Shown: in pieces, positions 1 through 8,841 of the stretch
Layout: every line of letters starts with the position of its first letter
Numbering within the stretch: the stretch's first letter is position 1
The notes under the pieces: generated by a model
What the model saw: the letters and a program-made list of their open reading frames with translations, nothing else
What the model was told of the DNA's origin: nothing
Database searches by the model: none
From: Paenibacillus sp. LHD-38
GTDB taxonomy: Bacteria; Bacillota; Bacilli; Paenibacillales; Paenibacillaceae
DNA length: 46,267 bases
NCBI RefSeq assembly: GCF_031157315.1
Contig: NZ_JAVIFU010000052.1
Coordinates: 1 to 46,267 of the forward strand
Reading direction: 5' to 3'
Translations under genes and position numbers: made by a program

Positions 1-1221
1 TTCCATGGTTCTTCAAGTGCTAATGCAACTTTGAACATATCCGCAATTAAATTATCGTTGCTACTTAATGAGGTCCACATCGTCCTTACCACCCTATTAA
101 TATTCTTACCAGGCAGTATGGACAAATTCACTATTAAACAGACATCAGCCATTCACTGTAGCGAGGAAGCCTTTTATTTCCTGTTGGGATATGCCTTCTA
201 CCATATCGCATTCGCGCGCGAGAAGGAATATTACGAGAGAAGGAACAAGAAACGGGTGGCTATTCTGTTCTCCTTCGGCACGCTGTGGGCATTCGTGTCC
301 GATTTTCTTGGCTTTGTCTGGCTGTCGATGGGGGAGTGGAAGTTCGATCTGGTGAGCAACGGAACATGGAAACTTAACGCGGTTATTATTTTGGGCCTCG
401 TTGCGGTCATTATTTATTACACGGTTAAGTACGGCTTCCTCGGCATTAAGCTCAGAATCGAGCGCGAGCGGCTGGATTATTCGATGCGGGCGTTGACGAT
501 GGGCGTATCCATTTTGAACCATTCCATCAAGAACGAAATCCAGAAAATCAATTATTTGACGGAGAAGACGCAGGGCTTCATTCATTCCGGCCAGTCCGAA
601 AAGTCATTGCAGTCGATCGACCAGATTCATTCGGTGACGGCGCATCTGCTCGATATGGTGGGGAGAATCAAAGAGAAAGCAGACGATATCGTGATTAACG
701 AAGGACGCATCTGGGTGAAGGAGCTATTCGACGCCGTCCTGCATCCGATGCAGCCGCTGCTGGAGAGACGCTCGGTCGAGGTCGTGCAGATCCAGGATGA
801 AGGCGGCGAGCTGACCTGTGATTTGCTGCATCTGAAGGAGACGCTGTCCAATCTGGTCCTTAATGCTGTAGACGCCATGGAAGAGACGGGCGGCACGATT
901 ACTCTCCGGGCCATGAGATCCAAGCGGCATTTCACCATAGAGGTAAAAGACAGCGGCTGCGGCATTCCGAAGGAGCAGCTCGGCAAAATTTTCGAACCGT
1001 TCTATACGACCAAGAAAAACTCGAGCAATCACGGCCTCGGCTTGACTTATTGCGTATTGGTCATGAGGAAGCACGGAGGCAGCCTGGCCATCGCGGATAC
1101 CGAGACGGGGAAAGGGACGTCAGTCATGCTTCATTTCCCGATTTGGCGCTACATACAGACAGGCACCGCTGCTTCTGTCATGGCTTCTCCGGCAGCTGCC
1201 GTCCAAGAACAGCCGACTTAA
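1..1221 (+). CDS. Sensor histidine kinase, 5' end outside window
   Basis: Membrane sensor kinase expected to autophosphorylate and pass phosphate to a response regulator. The frame is open to base 1, so the true start probably lies upstream; the TTG at 31 has no convincing ribosome site. Counting from that TTG, about four hydrophobic segments occupy residues 10-28, 48-62, 76-98 and 116-138. They are followed by a dimerisation/phosphoacceptor helix with NHSIKNE (His164), an N box (NLVLNAVDAM), a G1 box (DSGCGIP), an F-like segment (FEPFYTTKK) and a G2 box (HGLGL). The gene runs tail to tail into the regulator on the other strand and the two share a TTAA containing both stop codons. That regulator is the likely partner by position. 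The signal is unknown. Confidence 0.9.
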   Translation, partial: FHGSSSANATLNISAIKLSLLLNEVHIVLTTLLIFLPGSMDKFTIKQTSAIHCSEEAFYFLLGYAFYHIAFAREKEYYERRNKKRVAILFSFGTLWAFVSDFLGFVWLSMGEWKFDLVSNGTWKLNAVIILGLVAVIIYYTVKYGFLGIKLRIERERLDYSMRALTMGVSILNHSIKNEIQKINYLTEKTQGFIHSGQSEKSLQSIDQIHSVTAHLLDMVGRIKEKADDIVINEGRIWVKELFDAVLHPMQPLLERRSVEVVQIQDEGGELTCDLLHLKETLSNLVLNAVDAMEETGGTITLRAMRSKRHFTIEVKDSGCGIPKEQLGKIFEPFYTTKKNSSNHGLGLTYCVLVMRKHGGSLAIADTETGKGTSVMLHFPIWRYIQTGTAASVMASPAAAVQEQPT

Positions 1222-1808
1222 TCGCCCTTGAAATGCATCAGTTTGTTTTTTATGCTTTTCAGCTGCGATTTGATCGTATTCGTAGACTTATGCAGCTTTT
1301 CCGAAATTTGCTGCTTGCTCAGCCCCTCCTTGCGCAGATCGAATACTTCCCGTTCCATGGGTGAGAGCTCCATGAGCTTTATTTCACTGCGCATGATGCG
1401 GGCCGCGTCCGCGTGAATCGTCGAGCGGTCTTCGTAAGCCTCCCTGATCGCGCGGACGATGTCTTTGTAGCTTTGCTTCGTAATGTAATTGAGCGCGCCT
1501 AGCCTGAACGACTTCATAATGACCTCCCTTTCGGTGAGGGAAGTAAGCATAATGACTTTAATATCTTCTTCCTTGTCAAGCTCCGACAAAATTTCCTTCA
1601 TGGCTTCCAGCCCGTCGAGATTGTTGCCGGTTAGATTAATGTCCATCAGGATAATGTCTATCGGATGGCGCGAAACCGCCAGTACGGCTTCCTCCTTTGT
1701 GCCGGCTACGGCAACAACCTCAATATCCGGCTCCTCCGCCAAATCCGCGCTTAAGTTCTGCTGCCAGAACGGATCGTCCTCCACGAGCATGACGCGTATA
1801 CTGCCCAT
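1218..1808 (-). CDS. NarL/LuxR-family response regulator
   Basis: Two-domain DNA-binding response regulator of 196 residues. The receiver shows the acidic pair D11-D12, phosphoacceptor D56 (MDINL), T89 and K111. A LuxR-type helix-turn-helix fills residues about 140-196, with LSPMEREVFDLRKEGLSKQQ at its start. The ATG at 1808 is chosen because GGGGGAAG lies just upstream; an in-frame ATG at 1829 is less well placed. The gene converges on the histidine kinase and is divergent from the 889-residue gene. Paired dyads in the shared upstream region would suit autoregulation and control of that operon; this is inferred from position only. Confidence 0.92.
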   Translation of the reverse strand: MGSIRVMLVEDDPFWQQNLSADLAEEPDIEVVAVAGTKEEAVLAVSRHPIDIILMDINLTGNNLDGLEAMKEILSELDKEEDIKVIMLTSLTEREVIMKSFRLGALNYITKQSYKDIVRAIREAYEDRSTIHADAARIMRSEIKLMELSPMEREVFDLRKEGLSKQQISEKLHKSTNTIKSQLKSIKNKLMHFKGD

Positions 1809-1864
1809 CTGTCTTCCCCCAATCCGCATATACCGGTAAGTCAGTATTCTTATTAGTTAAAGAT

Positions 1865-1974
1865 AGTATAGCAAGCACGCATCCTGTCCGGTAGGGTGAA
1901 TTTTTATCACCCGGCCTAACGGCAGGGGTGATAAAAATTCATCCTCCTCAGGCAAGCCGGCGCCAATGTATACT
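1865..1974. promoter_or_regulatory. Mirror-symmetric divergent promoters with two dyads
   Basis: Two 17-bp dyads of the form GGTGA-N7-TCAYC lie at 1895-1911 (GGTGAATTTTTATCACC) and 1927-1943 (GGTGATAAAAATTCATC), centres 32 bp apart, about three helical turns. The two sites are also near-perfect inverted copies of each other. A TATACT -10-like hexamer sits on the minus strand at 1865-1870, facing the regulator, and another on the plus strand at 1969-1974, facing the 889-residue gene. Each hexamer centre is about 36 bp from the nearest dyad centre. The spacing suits activator binding at or near the -35 position on both sides. The sequence is read directly; the role is inferred. Confidence 0.65.
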
Positions 1975-2057
1975 CCGAATTGTGAACGGCGGGCTGGATA
2001 GCGGAATGCGGAAGGCGCCATCAACGAATCGAGTTGAAAACAAAGGAGACGGTGAAT

Positions 2058-4727
2058 ATGGTTCAGAAAAAAACGAACGATTCAGCGGTAAAAATGGCAT
2101 CGGAGAATACAGCGCCCGTACTTAATTATAATGTGCCTGAGCCGACAACCTACAGCGGCCGAACGTATATCGAGCTCGACATTGCGGATAACTGCTTCCT
2201 GCCGCCGCAAGCGGGCATTCAGACGAAGGCCGCTTTCGGGGCGGCGTCGCTGAGCTTCGGGACGGCAAGTTCCCCGCAGCTGCCGGTAGAGGAACTGCGT
2301 AAGGTGAAGCGCTCCGGCGACCGGATGACGACGCGCCTCACCGAGCTGACGGAGGAGGAAGTGGAGCTTCAGGCGAGGGAAGGGAAGAAGCTCAGCCTGT
2401 TCCGTACGATGACGGGCGCATGGTCGCACCGGTTCGTGGCCGATTATGCGATTTCCGTTCCTGCTGCGTCTGAGTTTTCCGAGCCGAAAGCGCAAGCGCT
2501 CAGGGCCGCTCTCGCCCCGCTGCCGACGACGGACGGCGGAGATCCGTACCAAACGCCTCCTATTGACGACCAGATGCGGGATGACGATGACTGGCCGCCG
2601 GAGGAGGATCCGATTGAAGAATCCGTGTCGGCTTCCTTCACCGCTCCTGCAGCAGGCACGAATATCACGGGTCCGCATACAGGCGCAGTGATCGATATTA
2701 AAGGAACGGCAACGGCCGTGCTGGGGACGGTTTCAAGGGTGATGGTCAAGGCAGGCTCGGGCGCGTGGAAGCAAGCCCAGCTTTCCGGAGATAATTGGGT
2801 GCTTTCGGGCGTCGTGATAACGGATCAAGGCCAGGTTACTTTACAGGCGGACGCGTACCACTCAAACGAGCAACTCTCTTACATCACCACGAGAAAAATC
2901 AACGTGACGCTGGAGCAGGCTCCGGACGTGACGCCGCCGACGATTGTGATCACATCGCCTGCAGCTGGCGCGGTTCTTTCGACCAACAACGGCCCGGCCG
3001 CAAATATTACCGTTCAAGGAACGGCGGGGGATAACCGGGGAGTTACAAAGGTTGAGCTGCTTCTTGACGGGCAAAATCCGATCGCGGTCGATACGCCGAA
3101 CAACTATGCCACTTGGAGCAAAGGGCTGTCGATCCCGGCAGGCAACCATTCGATTATTGCGCGCTGCTACGATGCGGCAGGCTTGAAAGGAGAAACGAGC
3201 CTGAACGTGAGCGTGGATACGACCGCGCCTACGATCAGCATTACGTCGCCGGCGCTGAACGCGGCGATCGCCGGCACCTATACGAAAGGAGCCGTCATTG
3301 AAGTGTTCGGCACCGCGGCTGACAGCGGCGGCGTGAAGGTCGTGGAGGTAACGCTTAACAACAGTCCGGTTTATGTGCGTGCGGTTGAGAAGGCGCCAGG
3401 CGACTGGTCGCAATGGAAAGCGACGGTGAAGGTTGACCTGCCGGGATTATGCGTCATCAAAGCGCGCGCTACCGATATGTCCGGCAATACGATGCAGGCG
3501 GCTACCCAGGTGAACGTGACGATTTTGCCGGAAGTCAGCTCGCGGAAAAACCGTATCATCCTAATCGAATCGTACCGCTTATCCTCCTTCCTGGCCAATT
3601 ACGGCGCGGGGCGCACGCTGAAAACCTTCTCCCTGCTTCCGGGTGAGAAAAGCAAGATCAGCATTCGTACCTATACCCAGAAGGAAGAGACGATGAAGAG
3701 CGCATCGACTATTCTCGATTCCGTGACCGACGATATCGCAAGCGAATTCGAGCTGTCGATCGGGGATGAGACCTCAAACAAAACCGGCTACGAATCCAGC
3801 AACGATTACAAGCTGGAAGCAAGCGTAGGAGTAAGCTGGGGCGGCTGGCTGAACGCGTCGGCAAGCGCTTCGACGAGCGGCGCGACGAATGCGGCGAGGG
3901 AGCAACTGACGAAGAACATCGTCAATTCGACGCAGAAGCATGTGTCCAAAGCGTCCGCCCGCCGCGACATGCAGATCGATACGACCTATGAGGTGAAGAT
4001 GACGACGACCGACGAGACCTCGATTGTCCGCGAGATCGAGAATATTAATATGAGCAGAACGCTGAATTTTGTTTTCCGCCAAATGAACCAGGAATTTATT
4101 ACGCTGCTCCATCTGGTCGACGTGCGGATCGGCTTCTACCGCGACGAGAAAATCGAAGGGGAGGGCAACAGCTATTATCAAGAGGTTACGCTGCCTGAGC
4201 TGGGTAAGCTGCTTTCGGAAATTATCGTGCCGGAGAAGCGTGATGAAATACGCAATACGATCATGTACCAGCTCATGAACATTTTCGATTATCAGGATAT
4301 TCACCACTCCTTCGTTGAAGAAGCGGTGCTGAAGGATGCGAACGGAAGCGTCATTCCGGCGTCAAATTACTTGCGCGTCAAGAAGGACTACTATTCCGAA
4401 TACGCCGATGAATCAACCGGATCGATAATCAAGGTTCCAGGCATCATTATGGCCGCGAACAACCATGTCCTGAGGACGGACGGCATCGTTGTCGATGCGG
4501 TGCTCGGCCAGGGCGAGGCGCTTGACGAATACTCGAGCAACCTGCAATTGCAATCGGTCAGGGAGAAGGAGCTGAAAAACGACCTGCTGCAGACGGAGGT
4601 CCGGATGAGGGAGCTGGCGCTACAAATTCTCGAATCGAAGGATCAGGCGGCAGCCCAGCTGTATGCGCTGCTTAATCCTCAGCCGGTTGCGGACGAAGAG
4701 GAAGAACCAGCGGCTGTAACCGTATAG
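2058..4727 (+). CDS. 889-residue Ig-repeat protein of unknown function
   Basis: The function is not recognised. The ATG at 2058 follows AAAGGAG by nine bases; an upstream in-frame TTG at 2034 lacks a ribosome site. There is no signal peptide or membrane segment. A non-repeated N-terminal part (about 1-185) ends in a very acidic linker. Three Ig-like beta repeats follow at roughly 189-285, 287-383 and 385-488; the last two carry TPPTIVITSP- and TAPTISITSP-type starts. The C-terminal region (490-880) opens with KNRIILIESYRLSSFL and FSLLPGEKSKISIRTYTQ. It has a Ser/Thr/Ala-rich alternating stretch (about 575-625, including SWGGWLNASASAS) and ends in a helical, coiled-coil-like segment (about 828-875). 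It heads an operon with the 239-residue gene. The alternating stretch resembles membrane-inserting beta-hairpins, but that is only a suggestion. Confidence 0.85.
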   Translation: MVQKKTNDSAVKMASENTAPVLNYNVPEPTTYSGRTYIELDIADNCFLPPQAGIQTKAAFGAASLSFGTASSPQLPVEELRKVKRSGDRMTTRLTELTEEEVELQAREGKKLSLFRTMTGAWSHRFVADYAISVPAASEFSEPKAQALRAALAPLPTTDGGDPYQTPPIDDQMRDDDDWPPEEDPIEESVSASFTAPAAGTNITGPHTGAVIDIKGTATAVLGTVSRVMVKAGSGAWKQAQLSGDNWVLSGVVITDQGQVTLQADAYHSNEQLSYITTRKINVTLEQAPDVTPPTIVITSPAAGAVLSTNNGPAANITVQGTAGDNRGVTKVELLLDGQNPIAVDTPNNYATWSKGLSIPAGNHSIIARCYDAAGLKGETSLNVSVDTTAPTISITSPALNAAIAGTYTKGAVIEVFGTAADSGGVKVVEVTLNNSPVYVRAVEKAPGDWSQWKATVKVDLPGLCVIKARATDMSGNTMQAATQVNVTILPEVSSRKNRIILIESYRLSSFLANYGAGRTLKTFSLLPGEKSKISIRTYTQKEETMKSASTILDSVTDDIASEFELSIGDETSNKTGYESSNDYKLEASVGVSWGGWLNASASASTSGATNAAREQLTKNIVNSTQKHVSKASARRDMQIDTTYEVKMTTTDETSIVREIENINMSRTLNFVFRQMNQEFITLLHLVDVRIGFYRDEKIEGEGNSYYQEVTLPELGKLLSEIIVPEKRDEIRNTIMYQLMNIFDYQDIHHSFVEEAVLKDANGSVIPASNYLRVKKDYYSEYADESTGSIIKVPGIIMAANNHVLRTDGIVVDAVLGQGEALDEYSSNLQLQSVREKELKNDLLQTEVRMRELALQILESKDQAAAQLYALLNPQPVADEEEEPAAVTV

Positions 4728-4741
4728 GAGGAGGCAGGGAG

Positions 4742-5461
4742 ATGGATTTCACCTTTACGCTCAGCGACCGGAACAAGGATCGGCTCGAGCATGACAAGGC
4801 GCTTGCCAACAAGGATAAGGCGGCTGTCGTCAATCAGAAGACGGTCGTCAGTGCTTACAAATTCATTTATAAAAAAATCGTGAAGCTGATCGATCTGCCG
4901 ATTGCCGCCTATGCATTGAACTTTCATAAGGTGCATTTCGAATATTTGACCATCGTGCTCGTCGCCGTAAAAAATACGAACCAGGCGACGGAAGCAATCG
5001 CCGGCATGAAGATGAATCTGGACAGCTACGTGTCTATGACGGAGCAGGTGCTGCGTAAGATCGAAGAGCTGCCGGAGGATCCGCTGCCGGGACTCAATCC
5101 GCTCGACCATCTGTATCTGTCGCGCGATCCGGAATTTGTGGAGGCCCATGACCGGATTATCGAGGATTACCGGACGGTTGCCCGCGAGAATTTGACCAAT
5201 ATTACGCATTGCGCGAAGCAGGGGCGGGACATTTACACAAGCACGAATACGGAAGCGAAGAAGCTGCTGGACGATTTGATGAAGGTGCAGCCGCAGTCCG
5301 ATATGGAGAAGCTCATCATCGAAGCGAACAAACGGGATTTGAAGTGGCTCATATTGTCGCTCGACAAGATTAGGACGGTTTACCAGAAGGCCGATGCCGC
5401 CGTGCCGAAGGCGCAGCGCATGGCGGAATTCGCGGATCAGTTCGTGAAAATAGCCGGATAA
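4742..5461 (+). CDS. Helical hypothetical protein, partner of the Ig-repeat protein
   Basis: A 239-residue protein that I do not recognise. It starts 14 bases after the Ig-repeat gene, behind a strong AGGAGGAGG-type site, so the two are almost certainly co-transcribed. The sequence is rich in Lys, Glu, Asp and Leu and looks mainly alpha-helical. It has no signal peptide, and a moderately hydrophobic patch around residues 55-75 (LTIVLVAV) is too short and broken for a clear membrane segment. No catalytic motif was found. A structural, chaperone-like or immunity role next to the large protein is possible but untested. Confidence 0.82.
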   Translation: MDFTFTLSDRNKDRLEHDKALANKDKAAVVNQKTVVSAYKFIYKKIVKLIDLPIAAYALNFHKVHFEYLTIVLVAVKNTNQATEAIAGMKMNLDSYVSMTEQVLRKIEELPEDPLPGLNPLDHLYLSRDPEFVEAHDRIIEDYRTVARENLTNITHCAKQGRDIYTSTNTEAKKLLDDLMKVQPQSDMEKLIIEANKRDLKWLILSLDKIRTVYQKADAAVPKAQRMAEFADQFVKIAG

Positions 5462-5639
5462 AAGCAAAACAAGGTAGTCTCTTTTTTTTTGCCGGGTGCT
5501 TTTGGGAAATATCTTGAGCCCAGATTTATGCGGCGCACGCATTTAACCCGACTAATCATCGTCAGCCGATGTTTTTCTGGTTTTTTCTTGTGAAAGCTCC
5601 ATAATGCGCTTTTTGATCAAATGGTGAAGGAGGCGTATA

Positions 5640-6623
5640 GTGGGGGATAACTATGGCTATGGAAAGGCGGATTTTTCGAAAATGTCCCAAAAGCTCCTTC
5701 TCCCGCATCTCGGTTTCTTGGTTGTATACCTGTTATGGGGCATCAATATCAGCTCGATGAAAATTGGAGGCCACGAATGGGATCCCGTCATGTTCAACGG
5801 GCTTCGCTATGCTCTAATAGCCCCGCTGCTTTGGCTTGTTACCTATTTCCATTTCCGCCAAAAGGGCATCAGCCTCCGCATGGAAAGCCGCGATCTGGGC
5901 CGCATTTTGTTCCTCGGCATCCTGTCAGCGATCGGGATGGAGGTGCTGCTGTCCTACGCGCTGCAGTATTCGAACGCGGCTAACGGTTCCGTATTGGGCC
6001 GCGGCTTCATGCCCGTGCTGACTGTCATCATCTCGCTTGCTCTCAAGGAAATCCGGTTGTCGTACCGGATTCTGATCGGCCTTCCCTTTGCTTTCGTAAG
6101 CGTTATCGTGATTGTGGCAGGTGGCGAGCAGGGCTTGCATTTCGGGCTGGATACGCTTCGCGGGGACGGCTTGCTGCTGCTGCGAAGCCTCTTTGGCGCC
6201 TTCTATCTCATACTGATGAGCAGATTGACGTCGCGCTATCCGCTTATGCTGCTGATTTCCTGGGAGATGACGGCCGGCGCCATTTCGCTGCTACCGTATG
6301 TACTGTGGAAGGCGGACACCGCCTATTTCGCCGGCATTTCGTCTCACGGTTGGATCAGCCTAGCATATACGGCCATTCTGGCTACCATGGTCGGCTTTAC
6401 GCTGCACAATTGGAGCCTAGCCCGTCTGGGCCCGTTCAAAGCATCTGTTTACGGGTACACGCTTCCGATCACGGCGGCCGCCTCGGGGTATTTCTTGCTG
6501 CATGAATCGCTGACGGTGTATCAGATGCTCGGAGGAATCGGTGTTCTATTCGCCATGTATTTGTTGCAGAGGGATAGGCAGAGACTCGGAAAACCGAAGG
6601 CAGCCGAGGCGCAGGCGACATGA
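5640..6623 (+). CDS. EamA/DMT-family transporter
   Basis: Integral membrane protein of 327 residues in the drug/metabolite transporter superfamily, probably an exporter of an amino acid, nucleoside or similar small metabolite. About ten hydrophobic segments are arranged as two EamA repeats. The first begins near LLPHLGFLVVYLLWGINISS with the small-residue-rich start typical of the family, and the second near GDGLLLLRSLFGAFYLILMS. The GTG start at 5640 follows AAGGAGG at good spacing; no better ATG exists nearby. It is a single gene and its substrate cannot be predicted from sequence. Confidence 0.9.
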   Translation: MGDNYGYGKADFSKMSQKLLLPHLGFLVVYLLWGINISSMKIGGHEWDPVMFNGLRYALIAPLLWLVTYFHFRQKGISLRMESRDLGRILFLGILSAIGMEVLLSYALQYSNAANGSVLGRGFMPVLTVIISLALKEIRLSYRILIGLPFAFVSVIVIVAGGEQGLHFGLDTLRGDGLLLLRSLFGAFYLILMSRLTSRYPLMLLISWEMTAGAISLLPYVLWKADTAYFAGISSHGWISLAYTAILATMVGFTLHNWSLARLGPFKASVYGYTLPITAAASGYFLLHESLTVYQMLGGIGVLFAMYLLQRDRQRLGKPKAAEAQAT

Positions 6624-6690
6624 TGCTTCCTATTTAAGATGTGCGTATCATCAAAGCGGAAAAGCATCGATAAATCCAGGAGAGAAGTAT

Positions 6691-7590
6691 ATGATTATCC
6701 CTACCTATTCGCCGGAAAATAATCCTATTGGCTATAACAGCACGATTACGGCTAATGCGACTATGGACATTTCGGCTGCTCGGGATGGTTTACTAATGGT
6801 CATAACGATGGAGAAAGCTGTCAAACGCGAAGGATATGAAGCCGCTATTGCCGAATGGGAAGCTCTATTAGATCTGTTGCCTGATTATAAATATGACGCG
6901 GATGGCGCTTTGCGCGAATGGGCGATGAATGAATATACGGAAAATAATAACCACCGCCATCTGAGCCATCTGTACGTAGCCTGGCCTGCTTATGAAACGC
7001 AAAACAATAAAGCGCTCGCTACAGCAGCGAAGATCGCGCTTGATAACAGGGACAAGTACAATACGAAGGACGCGACGGCGGGGCACGGCTGGATGCATAA
7101 GGCGCTGGTTAGCGCGCGGCTCAAACAAGGCGAAGGCGTACTTTCTTCGCTGTTGCCCATGATGACGGATGCTGGGTATTACCCGTCTTTAATGACAGAC
7201 CATGATACGAATCGCAGAAATCATTGCTATTGTACGGATACGTCATTTGGCGTCGTAGCTTCAATTAATGAGGCGTTGCTATTTTCGAACACGGGCGAAA
7301 TCGAGCTGCTTCCGGCATTGCCTTCCGACTGGCAAGCGGGATCTATAGATGGACTTATGGCAAGAACGCAAGTAGAAGTTAAACACTTATCATGGAATCT
7401 GTTGACCGGAACCACAAAAGCTACATTGTTTTCAAGAGTTGACGTTAATACAATCCATTTAAGTGCGAGCGTTCCTTGGACGAGAGTCATCGTTAACGGT
7501 AAGGAAGCTCAGGTGCATGAAGGTGAAATGGGCAAATTTATTGTATTAACGCTGAGTGAGGGAATAGATGTTACAGCTGAATTTGTTTAG
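6691..7590 (+). pseudogene. C-terminal part of a GH95-type alpha-L-fucosidase
   Basis: The 299 codons match the C-terminal half of glycoside hydrolase family 95, enzymes that remove alpha-1,2-linked fucose and usually have about 750-800 residues. Recognisable pieces are YSPENNP, the family-typical NHRHLSHLYVAWP, ATAGHGWMHKALVSARLKQG and an all-beta tail beginning near IELLPALPSDWQAG. The N-terminal beta domain and the first part of the (alpha/alpha)6 barrel are missing, so activity is unlikely. AGGAGA stands 8-13 bases before the ATG at 6691, so the fragment may still be translated. It is probably a deletion remnant of a fucoside-utilisation locus; no other fucose gene remains beside it. Confidence 0.82.
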
Positions 7591-7606
7591 CGCAATTCCT
7601 GAATAA

Positions 7607-7646
7607 GCAAGCAACCCGGCTGCATTTAAGCAGTCGGGTTGCTTGC
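7607..7646 (+). terminator. Rho-independent terminator after the GH95 remnant
   Basis: A 17-bp stem runs from 7607-7623 to 7630-7646 with a six-base loop (ATTTAA) and one G-T wobble pair. It is followed by the AT-rich ATTATATTT. It closes the fucosidase fragment. The strong stem is clear, but the T-tract is imperfect. No gene or RNA element was recognised from 7647 to 7869. Confidence 0.75.
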
Positions 7647-7869
7647 ATTATATTTCTGCGTATCTTCTTTTAGTAGCGACTGAAAACGATCTTCTTACTG
7701 GGGGAGAGTGGGAGAACGCAGGAGGAAAGTCTAACCGAAAGCTAAAAAGCTTACGCTAATATCTCTAGTGCACGTTAATCGGGTACAACAGAACTTCTCC
7801 ATTTCATGGCTGACGAGTACAGCAGGGAAGCGAAGTAAAACTTATTTTTTGTCGTTACTAAATAAAGTC

Positions 7870-8289
7870 CTAAGATGCAAATGAAGCTTTTCTTCTGAAA
7901 AATAAATTAATTTCCCTATCTGCACTTACAATTGAATCAGAACCATGAATGATATTACTTGCTACGTCAGTTGCAAAGTCGCCGCGGATCGATCCAATTT
8001 CAGCATCAACTGGATTTGTTGCTCCAATTAAAGCTCTCGATTGTTTTACTGCGTCATTACCTTCCCACACCATAGCAAATACAGGGTTAGCTGAAATGAA
8101 CTCCACTAACTCCCCAAAAAATGGTTTTTCTTTTAAATCAGAATAGTGTTTTTCTGCCATCTCTTTCGAAACCAACATAAGTTTGGCATCTATTAGGGTA
8201 AAGCCCTTCCTCTCAAACCTCAACACAATATCGCCGATAAGACCTCTTTTTACTCCATCAGGTTTAATCATGATAAATGTTTGCTCCAT
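7870..8289 (-). CDS. ndk: Nucleoside diphosphate kinase
   Basis: Transfers the gamma-phosphate of ATP to nucleoside diphosphates through a phosphohistidine, maintaining NTP and dNTP pools in the cytoplasm. The 139-residue product has the usual length. It begins MEQTFIMIKPDGVKRG and carries the active-site motif NIIHGSDS with H115. The ATG at 8289 is chosen because the sequence before it carries GGAGG and because upstream codons add residues foreign to the family. The gene lies downstream of the small CxxC gene on the same strand, 92 bases apart, and may be co-transcribed with it. Confidence 0.97.
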   Translation of the reverse strand: MEQTFIMIKPDGVKRGLIGDIVLRFERKGFTLIDAKLMLVSKEMAEKHYSDLKEKPFFGELVEFISANPVFAMVWEGNDAVKQSRALIGATNPVDAEIGSIRGDFATDVASNIIHGSDSIVSADREINLFFRRKASFAS

Positions 8290-8381
8290 TGCAATAGCCT
8301 CCAATTGTTTATTGTTAAACTTTCCTGAAGAGCGGCCGCATTTCTCCGTCACCTTCAGTGATATTAAGAATCCATCTGGTA

Positions 8382-8570
8382 CTAGTCAAATTCCTTCACT
8401 CCTAAGTATTCATCAGAGCAACCTTCTGAGCATTCACTATAGTAACGTTTAACGCGGTTTGTTGGGAGAGTAGCGATTATTGACCCGCATCTTTTACAAA
8501 TCATATAGCCAAGCTCCAAACCAACCTTCTCCTTTTTGATACCATTAATCACAACGTTTCGGAATTCCAT
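8382..8570 (-). CDS. Small CxxC zinc-ribbon-like protein, possibly SR1P-like
   Basis: A 62-residue protein with cysteines spaced like a small zinc knuckle: ICKRCG near residues 24-29, then YYSECSEGC. The pattern of Ile-Cys-x-x-Cys-Gly, a central Val, Tyr and distal Cys pair resembles the GapA-binding peptide SR1P family of Bacillales, but with about 20 extra N-terminal residues. The assignment is tentative. The start codon follows a strong AGGAGG. It lies upstream of ndk on the same strand. The 271 bases upstream (8571-8841) are AT-rich and probably hold its promoter; no gene was seen there. Confidence 0.65.
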   Translation of the reverse strand: MEFRNVVINGIKKEKVGLELGYMICKRCGSIIATLPTNRVKRYYSECSEGCSDEYLGVKEFD

Positions 8571-8841
8571 TGAAACTTCGCCTCCTGAAGAAAGTTTTGT
8601 TTTTTTGTAAAATGCATCAAAGAATCAACTAAACTACACGAATAACCTACGTTGGCGAAACAAGCAGTTATGTCAAGGCTCCCTTCATTTATATGTTGTA
8701 ACATAATTCTAATTTATAACGTAATATATATCAATATATAAGTTTATTAAAACGCATTAATTGCACCGATTTTTTTTTAATCGTCACAATAGATGTAAGT
8801 AGAGGGGTGAAAGAACCGTTCGATAATTAATGTGAGCACTA

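Noticed and set aside
2082..2678. Long minus-strand open frame opposite the 889-residue gene
   Set aside because: It is antisense to a well-supported gene, has a biased Arg-rich composition and no ribosome site; a shadow frame.
7647..7869. Possible structured RNA in the gap before ndk
   Set aside because: A few short complementary segments exist, but no stable stem set or known RNA signature could be traced.
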